From Candidatus Pacearchaeota archaeon (lineage in GTDB: Archaea > Nanoarchaeota > Nanoarchaeia > Pacearchaeales > GW2011-AR1), in the NCBI GenBank assembly GCA_023228065.1, contig JALOBX010000004.1, positions 1 to 64,000 of the forward strand: a stretch of DNA of 64,000 nt, given 5' to 3'. This document shows positions 26,087 through 34,681 of this stretch, piece after piece (the first letter of the stretch is position 1; each line of letters starts with the position of its first letter). The translations under genes and the position numbers were made by a program. The notes below the pieces were generated by a model that was not told where the DNA came from, ran no database searches, and saw only the letters and a list, made by a program, of their open reading frames with translations.

Positions 26087-27397
26087 ATGGGCTATGATAT
26101 AATATTAGGAAGAGATGAGTCTGACAAGAAAAAACTTGGAAATAGAGGATTGGTTTATATAGGAAAGGGTTATGTAAAGATGGGACAGTATACTTCTCTT
26201 AGTAATAAAATATTTATGGATGTTGCAAGGAGCCATGTTGTTCTTGTTGCAGGAAAAAGAGGAAGTGGTAAAAGTTATACTCTTGGAGTAATTGCTGAAG
26301 AGATTTCAAATCTCCCCTCAGAAGTTAGCCAGAATATCGGTTCGCTTATTTTTGATACAATGGGAATTTATTGGACAATGAGATTTGAGAATGAAAAAGA
26401 CAGAAAACTATTACAGGAATGGGAATTGAAATCAAAAAACCTTCCAGTGAAAGTTTTTGTTCCTTTTGGGCATTATAATAAATATTTAGAAAAGGGGATT
26501 CCTATCGACAAGAGATTTGCATTGGACGTCGGAGAATTAACGCCTGAAGATTGGATAGTAACATTTGGACTTGATATAACAAATCCTGTATCAATTTTAA
26601 TACAAAGAATTGTTGGAAAATTAAAAGAGGGAAATAGATTTGAAATTGAAGATATTATTTATTTAATAGAACAGGATGAAAGAACAAATGAAGAGACGAG
26701 AAATTCTGCTATCGGACTTTTTGAAGCTGCTGATGGCTGGGGAATTTTTGCACGCAAAGGGGAAGATCCTACAGAAGTAAAAGATTTGATAACTGCAGGA
26801 ATAACTTCTGTTCTTGATTTAAGTATTTATAATTCAGTTGGAGCATTTAATATAAGAGCGCTGGTGATAAGTTTAGTCTGCAGAAAAATTTTCAATCAAA
26901 GAATGGATGCAAGAAAAAAAGAAGAGATACAATCTGTCCAGAAGGGAATTAATTTAACATTAGCATCAGAAAAAAAAGAGAATCCTTTAATTTGGCTTTT
27001 TATTGATGAAGCTCATGAATTTCTTCCGCTTGGAACAAAAACTGTTGCGACAGATGCATTGGTTCAATTATTAAGAGAAGGTAGACAGCCAGGAATTTCA
27101 GTTGTTTTGGCTACACAGCAGCCAGGACAGATTCACAGAGATGTTATGACTCAATCAGATATTGTTATTTCTCATAGAGTTACAAGCCAGCCAGATATTG
27201 ATGCGTTAAATTATATTATGCAGAGCTATCTTCTTCAGGGAATAAGCGGTTACATGAATGATCTACCTCCGCTAAAGGGGAGTGCGATTGTTCTTGATGA
27301 TAATTCAGAAAGAATTTATCCAATAAGAGTAAGGCCGAGATTTACCTGGCATGGCGGAGAAGCTCCAACTGCGGTGGGATATAAGAAGGAGTTGTAA
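26087..27397 (+). CDS. HerA-like ATPase (DUF87)
   Basis: 436 residues. Walker A GKRGSGKS at 56-63, Walker B LIWLFIDEAHE at 301-311, and the sensor region VLATQQPGQIHRDVMTQSDIVISHR, typical of HerA/FtsK-type pumping ATPases. HerA works with NurA in DNA end resection; no NurA or Mre11/Rad50 gene is near, so this may be one of the HerA paralogues of unknown partner. A small inverted repeat GAACCAAGGTTC (26018-26029) and a TATA-like cttataattt lie upstream. Confidence 0.88.
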   Translation: MGYDIILGRDESDKKKLGNRGLVYIGKGYVKMGQYTSLSNKIFMDVARSHVVLVAGKRGSGKSYTLGVIAEEISNLPSEVSQNIGSLIFDTMGIYWTMRFENEKDRKLLQEWELKSKNLPVKVFVPFGHYNKYLEKGIPIDKRFALDVGELTPEDWIVTFGLDITNPVSILIQRIVGKLKEGNRFEIEDIIYLIEQDERTNEETRNSAIGLFEAADGWGIFARKGEDPTEVKDLITAGITSVLDLSIYNSVGAFNIRALVISLVCRKIFNQRMDARKKEEIQSVQKGINLTLASEKKENPLIWLFIDEAHEFLPLGTKTVATDALVQLLREGRQPGISVVLATQQPGQIHRDVMTQSDIVISHRVTSQPDIDALNYIMQSYLLQGISGYMNDLPPLKGSAIVLDDNSERIYPIRVRPRFTWHGGEAPTAVGYKKEL

Positions 27398-27445
27398 GAG
27401 AAGAGAACCAAATAATTTATAAAGTCTTTTTTGAAGGAATATATA

Positions 27446-27459
27446 AGGTACTTGTACCT
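27446..27459. promoter_or_regulatory. Palindrome next to the TATA box of the S19e operon
   Basis: AGGTACTTGTACCT (arms AGGTAC/GTACCT) begins directly behind a TATA-like atatataagg (27438-27447) and about 30 bases before the S19e ATG. Its place suits an operator. A second small hairpin GCTC/GAGC (27467-27480) lies in the leader. Confidence 0.45.
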
Positions 27460-27489
27460 ATCTAATGCTCTGGAAAGAGCGAATATAAC

Positions 27490-27927
27490 ATGGAAACAAA
27501 AAACAATTCAATTTATGAAATGAATCCTCAAGAATACAATTTGAAATTAGCTGAAGCTTTGAAAAAAGTTGAAGAGTTCCAAGAACCAGAATGGGTTCAA
27601 TTTGTAAAGTCTTCTTCTGGAAAACAAAGGCCAATTGAGGAAGCTGATTTCTGGTACAAAAGAGCTGCAAGTATTCTTAGACAAATTTACAAAAATAAAA
27701 TTGTTGGAGTTAACAGATTAAGAACTAAGTACGGAAGCAAGAAAAATAGAGGAATGAGACCAGAGAGATTTGTCAAATCTGGAGGAAAAATAATCAGAAC
27801 AATTCTTCAGCAAGCAGACAAGGCAGGATTTACTGAAATAGTTAAAGTTGTTAAAGGAACAAAAGAAAAAAGACCTGGAAGAAAAATTAGCGCTAAAGGA
27901 AAAGCATTCTTGGAGGATATTAAATGA
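27490..27927 (+). CDS. rps19e: Ribosomal protein S19e
   Basis: 145 residues, full length. It is a small-subunit protein needed for 18S/16S 3' maturation in eukaryotes and archaea. The family signature is plain: VKSSSGKQRPIEEADFWYKRAASILRQIY, LRTKYGSKKNRGMRPERF, IIRTILQQADKAGF. Its stop overlaps the L39e start by 4 bases (ATGA). It is first in the S19e-L39e-L31e operon. Confidence 0.97.
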   Translation: METKNNSIYEMNPQEYNLKLAEALKKVEEFQEPEWVQFVKSSSGKQRPIEEADFWYKRAASILRQIYKNKIVGVNRLRTKYGSKKNRGMRPERFVKSGGKIIRTILQQADKAGFTEIVKVVKGTKEKRPGRKISAKGKAFLEDIK

Positions 27928-28256
27928 AAACAAAAGCACCAAAACAAAAAATAAAAGTTCCTAAAATAAAAAAGGAAAAAGTTTCCAAAAAGAAAATAGC
28001 AAAAGCTCCTGAACATAAAATTATTGAAATAAAGAAAGTTAAAGTTCCAAAAAAAGAAAGAGCACTCAATGAAAAAAAAGCAAAGCTTGCAGTAAAAAGC
28101 AGACAGACAAAATGGGCTCCTGTTTGGGTTGTTATGAAAAAATATGGAGTTGGAAAAAAGATACATCCATCTGCAACAACTGCAGTTAGAAGAAGCTGGA
28201 GAAGAACTAAACTTCACATTAAACCACGAAAAATAAGAAAGTGGCATATGGGTTAG
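27924..28256 (+). CDS. rpl39e: Ribosomal protein L39e with lysine-rich N-terminal extension
   Basis: 110 residues, twice the usual length of about 51. The C-terminal 55 residues are L39e: KSRQTKWAPVWVVMKK and RRSWRRTKLHIKP. The first 50 or so are low-complexity lysine/valine/proline (KAPKQKIKVPKIKKEK). L39e lines the peptide exit tunnel; a basic extension could reach rRNA further out. The start is fixed by the ATGA overlap with S19e. Confidence 0.9.
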   Translation: MKTKAPKQKIKVPKIKKEKVSKKKIAKAPEHKIIEIKKVKVPKKERALNEKKAKLAVKSRQTKWAPVWVVMKKYGVGKKIHPSATTAVRRSWRRTKLHIKPRKIRKWHMG

Positions 28257-28260
28257 TAAA

Positions 28261-28842
28261 ATGGCTGAAAAAAATGAAACAAAAATTGAAAGAGAATATA
28301 TTATTCCATTAAGAAGAAGATGGATGCTAGTTCCAAAATATCAAAGAGCTGGCAAAGCTGTTAAAGCAGTAAAAGAATTTTTAGCAAGGCATATGAAAAT
28401 TAGAGACAGAGATTTGGACAAAATAAGAGTTGACAAATATGTTAATGAAGCAATATGGCACAGAGGAATAAAAAATCCGCCTTCAAAAATAAAAGTCAGA
28501 GCAATCAGAGAAGGGGATATTGTAAGAGTAGAAGCTGTTGAACTTCCAAAGAACATGAAATTTAAGAAAACAAGAGAAGAAAAAATTGAATCTGCTGCTA
28601 AAGAAACTGCAAAGAAAAAGAAGACTGAAAAAGTTGAAGAAGCAAAGGTTGAAGAAAATAAAGAAGAAACAAAAGAAAGCGAACAAAAAATTGAAGAGGA
28701 AAAGAAAGAAGCAGTAGTCGAAGTAGGAAAAGAAATGGAAAAGGCTATGGCAAAAAAAGAAAAACACACTACAAAAGTACAAACTCCGAAGCAAGAGAAA
28801 AACCAGAGAGTTGGATATAACCAAAGTTCTAGGGGACATTAG
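28261..28842 (+). CDS. rpl31e: Ribosomal protein L31e with acidic/basic C-terminal extension
   Basis: 193 residues. The first 95 are L31e: EREYIIPLRRRWMLVPKYQRAGKAVKAVKEFLARHMK and KYVNEAIWHRGIKNPPSKIKVRA. The remaining 100 are a repetitive Glu/Lys/Ala tail, predicted coiled or disordered. L31e sits at the tunnel exit, where such a tail could meet targeting factors. In many archaea aIF6 follows L31e; here it does not. Confidence 0.93.
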   Translation: MAEKNETKIEREYIIPLRRRWMLVPKYQRAGKAVKAVKEFLARHMKIRDRDLDKIRVDKYVNEAIWHRGIKNPPSKIKVRAIREGDIVRVEAVELPKNMKFKKTREEKIESAAKETAKKKKTEKVEEAKVEENKEETKESEQKIEEEKKEAVVEVGKEMEKAMAKKEKHTTKVQTPKQEKNQRVGYNQSSRGH

Positions 28843-28886
28843 ATATCCTAAGCAAGCTTTAAAAACAATTTTTATGAAATTAATTT

Positions 28887-29251
28887 ATGATTGAAAAGAT
28901 TATCAAACAATTTGAGGATGCAAATCCCAAAGATATAGTTAAAAACCCAGAGTATGGTTCAGGTCAAGACACAAGTTATTCTATTAATAAGGGAGAATTT
29001 AAGTTTAAATTAGGGAATTACTCTACAGACAATTTTGGCACTATTTATGAAATAGTTGTATCTAGGAATAGAAAACACGTCGAAACATTTAGTAGTCTTG
29101 ATGATAAAGTTGAAAAAAATTATTAAAAGATCTTTATAATAAGATTGATGAGAAAGTCCAGACATACCAAAGAGGAAGAGAAGAAATTATGCTAAAAAAA
29201 GATAATCAAAGAAAAGTGGATGATTTAAAAGAACTTGAGAATATTCTTTAA
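28887..29251 (+). pseudogene. Frameshifted small gene, unknown function
   Basis: The first frame (28887-29126) gives 79 residues ending DDKVEKNY. The run of seven A at 29113-29119 is followed, two frames over, by a coherent coding stretch (LLKDLYNKIDEKVQTYQRGR...VDDLKELENIL) that ends at 29251. One added A restores a single chain of about 120 residues with a helical C-terminus. Either the gene is broken, the base run is a sequencing error, or a shift occurs during translation. Family not recognised. Confidence 0.6.
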
Positions 29252-29299
29252 GTTTACATAAAAAATAGATTTTTATATTCCCCATAATCTTTCCTATTA

Positions 29300-30319
29300 A
29301 TGAAAACAAAATATGATTCTTATTGTTTAAACGGAATTGCAGAAGGATGCAAATATTGCGTCAGAGGAGAAAAATTAGTTTTGTTTGTGACAGGAATCTG
29401 CAAAAGAGGATGCTGGTATTGTTCTTTAAGCAATAAAAGAAAAAATAAAGATGTTGTTTATGCAAATGAAAGAAAATGCAAAAGTATCAAAGATATTGTT
29501 AAAGAGGTTCAAGAAAGCAAGGCAACATCTGCGGGGATAACTGGGGGAGACCCATTGATTTATTTTAATCGAACAATAAAACTTGCTTCCCAACTAAAGA
29601 AAAAGTTTGGAAAAAAATTTCATATTCATATTTATCTTCCAACAAAATTTGTTAGTGAAGAAAAATTAAGAAAACTTTCAAAGTATATTGATGAAGTAAG
29701 ATTTCACCCAAACTTTTTGATAGACAATAAGACAATAGAAGAAGATATAAATAAAATAAGACTAGCAGAATTATTCTGGAATAAACCAAATTTAGGAATT
29801 GAACTTCCAATGATTCCAGATAAGAAAAGAGAAATTTTAAATTTTATTTTGAAAATAAAAGATTATGTTGGATTTGTAAATCTGAATGAATTTGAATTAA
29901 GCGAGACTAATTTTAATATTGTAACAAAAAAATACAAATTAAGAGAAGGAGGATACGTTGTTAAGGATAGTTTAGAAACTGGAAAATGGATTTTAAATGA
30001 ATTAAATAAAAAGAAAATAAAATTAAATGTTCATTTATGCACTGCACAATTAAAAAATAACTGGCAGTTTGCAAATAGACTGAAAAGGCACGAAAGTTTA
30101 CCTTATGGAAAGAGAACAGAAGATGGAACAGTAATTTACCTAGTTGTTGAGGGTAAATTAAAAATGTCTGGGACTTTCTATGACAAGAGAAAAAACAGAA
30201 CAATTCTTTCTGAAGAAACTGCGAGAAAAATTTTAAACAAAATAAAAATAAAAAGAGTTGAAGAATTTCCAACTTATGACAGGATAGAACTATCGGAGGA
30301 ATATATTGGGAGAGATTGA
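29300..30319 (+). CDS. Radical SAM protein (COG2108-like, PFL-activase related)
   Basis: 339 residues. The iron-sulfur motif is Cys34-x3-Cys38-x2-Cys41 (GICKRGCWYCS). An earlier Cys trio at 9, 17 and 20 (CLNGIAEGCKYC) is typical of the archaeal COG2108 proteins. ITGGDPLIYFNRT is the AdoMet-binding GGE-like motif. Substrate unknown. The next gene starts inside its last codons with a GGAGG site, so they are coupled. Confidence 0.85.
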   Translation: MKTKYDSYCLNGIAEGCKYCVRGEKLVLFVTGICKRGCWYCSLSNKRKNKDVVYANERKCKSIKDIVKEVQESKATSAGITGGDPLIYFNRTIKLASQLKKKFGKKFHIHIYLPTKFVSEEKLRKLSKYIDEVRFHPNFLIDNKTIEEDINKIRLAELFWNKPNLGIELPMIPDKKREILNFILKIKDYVGFVNLNEFELSETNFNIVTKKYKLREGGYVVKDSLETGKWILNELNKKKIKLNVHLCTAQLKNNWQFANRLKRHESLPYGKRTEDGTVIYLVVEGKLKMSGTFYDKRKNRTILSEETARKILNKIKIKRVEEFPTYDRIELSEEYIGRD

Positions 30320-31028
30320 ATACATACGGGCAAGATTGCAGGAAAAAATTAAACCAGAAAAGGTTCCTTTTCTAAAAAGAATTTTAGCAACGCCATTTGA
30401 AGTTATCGGTGTAATGGTTCCTGATTCAAGAACAATTGCAAAGGATTACAAAAATCTTAATATTTATGACATATATAATTTATTTGATGAACTTTGGAGC
30501 TCGAATATTCATGAAGAAAAAAGTTTAGCGATTCATATTCTACAACAATATAAAAAAAGTTTTAATTTGGAAACCTGGAGATTTTTAAAACAGAGATTAG
30601 ACAAAGCAAAAACATGGGACCACATTGATGCGCTTGCAACAGATATTTTTTCAGAGATATTACTGAATAATATTAATTTAATGACAGAAATAAAAGAAAT
30701 GGCTGAATCAAGAAATTTTTGGGAAAGAAGACTTGCAATTGAATCAACTTTAAAATTGATAAAGAAAAATAAAATTGAACTAACTCTTCGATTAGCCGAA
30801 AAATTAATTTATGACGACAATGATTACGTTCAAAAAGGAGCTGGCTGGATGCTTAGAGAAGCAGGAAAGAAAAATCGTCTCGCGGTAAGAGAATTTATCA
30901 TCCAACATATAAATATGAATCCTGTTGCTTTTTCTTATGCAACTGAAAAGATGAAAGAATTAAGAAAGATAAGGAAAGAGATGAGCAAGAAAGAATTTAA
31001 GAGAGAGAAATTATTTGAGTCTGATTAA
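30306..31028 (+). CDS. AlkD-like DNA alkylation repair (HEAT-like) protein
   Basis: 240 residues of all-helical HEAT-like repeats: ELWSSNIHEEKSLAIHILQQYKK, TWDHIDALATDIFSEIL, SRNFWERRLAIESTLKLI, DDNDYVQKGAGWMLREAGK. The WDHIDALAT and VQKGAGWMLRE segments match the AlkD glycosylase family, including its catalytic Trp/Asp region. Start codon TTG at 30306, supported by GGAGG at about 30295-30299. It overlaps the radical SAM gene by 14 bases. Its likely role is removal of alkylated bases. Confidence 0.85.
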   Translation: MGEIEYIRARLQEKIKPEKVPFLKRILATPFEVIGVMVPDSRTIAKDYKNLNIYDIYNLFDELWSSNIHEEKSLAIHILQQYKKSFNLETWRFLKQRLDKAKTWDHIDALATDIFSEILLNNINLMTEIKEMAESRNFWERRLAIESTLKLIKKNKIELTLRLAEKLIYDDNDYVQKGAGWMLREAGKKNRLAVREFIIQHINMNPVAFSYATEKMKELRKIRKEMSKKEFKREKLFESD

Positions 31029-31469
31029 TATTTCTTTCATCTGATTTATTTCCTTCTGCTGACTTGAGATTATTGAATTACAAAGAGTCTGGATTTCTGG
31101 ATCTATTATTTGGGTTTTCTCGCACATGAGAATTGCTGCTGCATGATGAGGAATCATTGATTTCAAAAATTGCCTGTCTGCAATTCCTGTCTGATATCTT
31201 ATAAATAGGAAGAATATTACTAATATAATAACACTAACTGCAATTAGGATTAGATTTATTTTCTTATTATGATACATTTTATTCATAAAAAAAAGTTCTA
31301 AAATTATCATTGGTGCAGTCATAATTGCCGCCATATAAAATTGATTAAAATTAAAGAGTATATTTGAAAAATTATCCACCATGGAATACATTAAAAAAAA
31401 CATTGCTAAAAGATGCAACCCTCCCATAATTATTAAAGATTTATAAGGAGAATGCATTTTATTTTTCAT
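31011..31469 (-). CDS. Membrane protein with DUF305-like domain
   Basis: 152 residues. Three to four membrane spans occupy about 10-95. The C-terminal 50 residues are a DUF305 half-domain: DRQFLKSMIPHHAAAILMCEKTQI...LCNSIISSQQKEINQMKEIL, with the conserved MIPHH and the C-terminal E-I-x-x-M. Related proteins are often near copper/metal genes and may bind metals. It overlaps the tail of the AlkD-like gene by 18 bases. Confidence 0.8.
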   Translation of the reverse strand: MKNKMHSPYKSLIIMGGLHLLAMFFLMYSMVDNFSNILFNFNQFYMAAIMTAPMIILELFFMNKMYHNKKINLILIAVSVIILVIFFLFIRYQTGIADRQFLKSMIPHHAAAILMCEKTQIIDPEIQTLCNSIISSQQKEINQMKEILIRLK

Positions 31470-31512
31470 ACAGAATAGAAGATATTTTTAATTAAATAAC
31501 TTTCTAATTATA

Positions 31513-32385
31513 ATGAACATAGAAAAACTAAAACAACAAAAATCTATGAAAGAACTTCTTGAATTTGGAATTATAATCTTTGATAAACCTGCAGGATGCA
31601 CGAGTTTTGATATTGTTGATTTTGTAAAAAGAAAATTAAAATTAAGAAAGGCTAGTCATTTTGGAACCTTAGACCCTATGGTGACAGGAGTTCTGCCTAT
31701 TGCTCTAAATAGGGCAGTGAAGCTAACAGGATTTTTTATTGGAGAAGACAAAGAATATGAGGGAGTTATGAGAATTCATGAAGATGTTCCCTTAGAAGAA
31801 ATTAAAAAAGTAATTAATGAAAAGTTTATGGGAAAAATTATTCAGCTTCCTCCAGTAAAATCAAGAGTTAAACGACAGGAAAGAGAAAGAGAAATAAAAA
31901 AATTTGAATTATTAAAGAAAGATGGACAAAATATTTCTTTCAGAGTTGAATGTCAAGGGGGAACTTATATCAGAAAATTAGTTCATGATTTAGGCGAAGC
32001 AATGGGAATCGGCATGCATATGACAGGATTAAGAAGAATAAGAGCAGGAATTTTTTTAGAAAAATATTCTGTTCCCAAAGAAGAATTTGAAAAAGCAGTG
32101 GAGAGATATTTTAATGGAGATGAAAAAGATTTAAAGAAAATTATTTTGCCTGCAGAGATTGTTTCGGAGGTTTATCCAATTGTTGAAGTAAAAAAAGAAT
32201 TTGTAGAAAAAATTATGCATGGGGCTCCGATAGATTACAAATTTCTGATAGAAAAGGAGAAATTTGAAAATAATCAAATTATTTGTGCTTTTTCTGATGA
32301 AAAATTTATCGGAATGTTTAAGATTGTCAATGAAAAAGACATTTTTGCAAAACCGGAATTTGTTCTGCAAATAATAAAAAATTAA
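31513..32385 (+). CDS. cbf5: Cbf5/TruB-type RNA pseudouridine synthase with PUA domain
   Basis: 290 residues. The catalytic Asp54 is in SHFGTLDPMVTGVLPI, and the second TruB motif GGTYIRKLVHDLGEAMG is intact. The C-terminal part (about 215-290) is a PUA domain. In archaea Cbf5 modifies rRNA with box H/ACA guides and tRNA U55; no Nop10 or Gar1 gene is in the window. Good ribosomal-gene neighbourhood. Confidence 0.95.
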   Translation: MNIEKLKQQKSMKELLEFGIIIFDKPAGCTSFDIVDFVKRKLKLRKASHFGTLDPMVTGVLPIALNRAVKLTGFFIGEDKEYEGVMRIHEDVPLEEIKKVINEKFMGKIIQLPPVKSRVKRQEREREIKKFELLKKDGQNISFRVECQGGTYIRKLVHDLGEAMGIGMHMTGLRRIRAGIFLEKYSVPKEEFEKAVERYFNGDEKDLKKIILPAEIVSEVYPIVEVKKEFVEKIMHGAPIDYKFLIEKEKFENNQIICAFSDEKFIGMFKIVNEKDIFAKPEFVLQIIKN

Positions 32386-32447
32386 TGAAAACAGATACAA
32401 AAGGTCAGATAATTTTTTAAAGAAAGTTTTGCTATTATAAAAAAGAG

Positions 32448-33191
32448 ATGAAACCGTATATAAAAAAATTTTCAGAAGTGGAGGGTTTTACTGTATGGAT
32501 TGTAGATGGAAAATATATAAGAGATAATATAGATGTAGAATTTTCAAATTATGGACAAAATTATATGTTTAAATTTATCCCGGAAAATGAATTCTGGATT
32601 GATAAAGAGGCAATTCCAGGGGAAGAAAATTATTATGTGAATTCTATGTATTTAATAAACAAATTAAAAAAGGAAGGGGTGGAACATAAAACTGCCGTAA
32701 AAAGAGCAGATGAAATTGAAAAGAAAGAAAGAACAGAAGATTATATTAAATATAATAAAATTACTGAAAAAGAAATCAAAGAAAATCCAAAATTGATTCA
32801 TAAAAAATTACTGAAAAAATACAGCACTGATAAGTTAAAAATATGGATAGTTGATGGGGAAGCAGTAAGAACTTTTTTATTTATTGATTTTACAGAAGGG
32901 GGGCATGGAATTGTATATTCTTTTATTCCCAAAGATGAAGTGTGGATTGATGATGATTTGTCTGTCCAAGAAAGAAAATATGTACTTCTTCATGAATTAC
33001 ATGAGAGAAAACTTATGATTGGGGGATGGTGTTATGATACAACCAGTGAAGCAGAAATGAAAACGGGAATAATAAAGAAATCAGCACACAAAGATTCAAG
33101 TGAAATAGAATCTTATTGCAGGAAAAACCCCAAAGAACTAGATAAAAAATTAAAAGAAGAGATTAAAGAGAATAGTAAATTAATAGGATAA
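32448..33191 (+). CDS. Unknown protein with an internal duplication and HELHE motif
   Basis: 247 residues with two similar halves. Half 1 reads FTVWIVDGKYIRDNIDVEF...FIPENEFWIDKEAIPGE; half 2 reads LKIWIVDGEAVRTFLFIDF...FIPKDEVWIDDDLSVQE. Half 2 goes on to VLLHELHERKLM, a HExxH-like metal site variant (HELHE), with a later AH and Glu; half 1 lacks it. So the protein may have one working and one degenerate metal-binding half. It is soluble. No family is recognised. Confidence 0.6.
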   Translation: MKPYIKKFSEVEGFTVWIVDGKYIRDNIDVEFSNYGQNYMFKFIPENEFWIDKEAIPGEENYYVNSMYLINKLKKEGVEHKTAVKRADEIEKKERTEDYIKYNKITEKEIKENPKLIHKKLLKKYSTDKLKIWIVDGEAVRTFLFIDFTEGGHGIVYSFIPKDEVWIDDDLSVQERKYVLLHELHERKLMIGGWCYDTTSEAEMKTGIIKKSAHKDSSEIESYCRKNPKELDKKLKEEIKENSKLIG

Positions 33192-33225
33192 ATACCTTTT
33201 TAAACGGATTTTCTCAATAAAAATT

Positions 33226-33702
33226 ATGAGATTAATTAGGATTCACAGTGAAACTGTTGAAAGAGAAGAGTTAGATAGAAAGAACTTTGTAAGGAGTATT
33301 GATGATGCATTTAGCAAATGCACAGGAAAAAATATGATTATTCAAGGATTTACAAAAGAAGGATTTCCATCGCTATATTTTGGGAGATATGTTGGGATTG
33401 GACAATCAAACGAGGGGAGTTGTTTGGAATTAGAAGAAGATAATTTATGGTATTTCAAAAAAGGAAAATTAATAAGTCATTTCCCGATTGAAGATGAAGT
33501 TTCTCTTATTTCTACAAAAGATGATTCTTCTACAATTGCAAGAGTATTTGGACAGGATGGAGATTTAATTTATGGAGACTTAGAAAGAATAAATGAATGG
33601 GATAAAAAATTTGAGCACAATGGCTATACAAAGATTTTTGATAGGAAAATAAAAAGCAACATAATAAAAAAAGTTATAAAAGATTATGGTTTTAAATTTT
33701 GA
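33226..33702 (+). CDS. Unknown soluble protein (158 aa)
   Basis: 158 residues, mixed alpha/beta, no signal or membrane segment, one or two cysteines. Notable segments are FPSLYFGRYVGIGQSNEG and STIARVFGQDGDLIYGDLE. It has its own short leader with an AT-rich promoter-like stretch. No family is recognised. Confidence 0.55.
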   Translation: MRLIRIHSETVEREELDRKNFVRSIDDAFSKCTGKNMIIQGFTKEGFPSLYFGRYVGIGQSNEGSCLELEEDNLWYFKKGKLISHFPIEDEVSLISTKDDSSTIARVFGQDGDLIYGDLERINEWDKKFEHNGYTKIFDRKIKSNIIKKVIKDYGFKF

Positions 33703-33737
33703 ATAAGATTTATAATTCTCTGATTAGATAATATAAT

Positions 33738-34319
33738 ATGCGTGAATTTGTATATTTTTCACAAAGTGCAAAGACATCAGGAAATTTTGATGTTAGCGAG
33801 TTAATGAAAGCTGGAAGAATGGATATTGCAATTCATTCATTTATTCAGGGAGTTTTTCTTTCACATGGATTCAGAAAAGATGCAAAATTTCATTTTGTAT
33901 TTTACGGACAGCCAGACCCCCCAAAACATATTGAAATTCAAATAAAAGATGAGCTTGAGATCAGCAAAAAAGATATCGGCAATTTAATAAAAAAAATTTT
34001 ATACAAATATAAAGAGGGAAAAAAGACAGAGGTTCTTCCGGGCTGTTTTATTGAAAAGAAAAGTTTTTTTAATGTAATCGAAGAACTGAAAAAAGAAGGC
34101 AAAGAAATTTTTATTCTGGACAAGAAGGGAAAAAATTTAAGAGAGGTTAAAATTAAGGAAAATTGTGTATTTATCTTGGGAGATCATGAGGGGCTTCCAA
34201 AAAAAGAGCTAAAAAGACTCAAGGAGACTGCAACTCCTGTTTCTGTAGGGAATAAAATGTATTTTGCATCGCAAGTAGTGGCTGTTGTCAATAACGAACT
34301 GGATTATAGAAACATATAA
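33738..34319 (+). CDS. trmY: tRNA pseudouridine(54) N1-methyltransferase TrmY
   Basis: 193 residues, SPOUT fold. It makes m1-pseudouridine at tRNA position 54, a typical archaeal modification. The start REFVYFSQSAKTSGNFDVSELMKAGRMDIAIHSFIQ and the knot region CVFILGDHEGLPKKELKRL are family signatures. The pairing of TrmY with the Cbf5 gene upstream is sensible, since pseudouridine must be made first. Confidence 0.95.
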   Translation: MREFVYFSQSAKTSGNFDVSELMKAGRMDIAIHSFIQGVFLSHGFRKDAKFHFVFYGQPDPPKHIEIQIKDELEISKKDIGNLIKKILYKYKEGKKTEVLPGCFIEKKSFFNVIEELKKEGKEIFILDKKGKNLREVKIKENCVFILGDHEGLPKKELKRLKETATPVSVGNKMYFASQVVAVVNNELDYRNI

Positions 34320-34325
34320 GATAGG

Positions 34326-34348
34326 TGCATTGATATGACTTCAATGCA
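34326..34348. repeat. Hairpin after trmY
   Basis: TGCATTGA (34326-34333) pairs perfectly with TCAATGCA (34341-34348) over a 7-base loop, 6 bases past the TrmY stop. It is probably a 3'-end structure; no T tract follows directly. Confidence 0.5.
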
Positions 34349-34405
34349 GGGCGAGGAATTTGAAATACAAAATCTTTAAAATCTATTTTGATTTCTTTTT
34401 AATAT

Positions 34406-34681
34406 ATGAAAAAAGCAGTAAGATTATACATTAATGGGGCTGTTCAGGGGATTTTCTTTAGACAATTTATAAAAGATAATGCAGAAAGGCAGAATGTAAG
34501 AGGGTTTGTAAGAAATTTAGATGACGGCAGAGTTGAGGTGTTTGTTGAAGGAGATAATAATAATGTGGATAAAATGGTTGAAATCTGTAAGAAAGGGCCA
34601 AAGCATTCGCAGATAAGAAAAGTTGAGACGAAAGAAGAGAAATTCCAGGACTTAAAAGAGTTTAAAATATTGCATATATGA
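34406..34681 (+). CDS. acyP: Acylphosphatase
   Basis: 91 residues. The phosphate cradle GAVQGIFFRQF with catalytic Arg19 and the strand GFVRNLDDGRVEVFVEG with catalytic Asn37 are complete. It hydrolyses acyl phosphates. The stop overlaps the next start (ATGA), coupling it to the membrane protein behind. Confidence 0.95.
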   Translation: MKKAVRLYINGAVQGIFFRQFIKDNAERQNVRGFVRNLDDGRVEVFVEGDNNNVDKMVEICKKGPKHSQIRKVETKEEKFQDLKEFKILHI

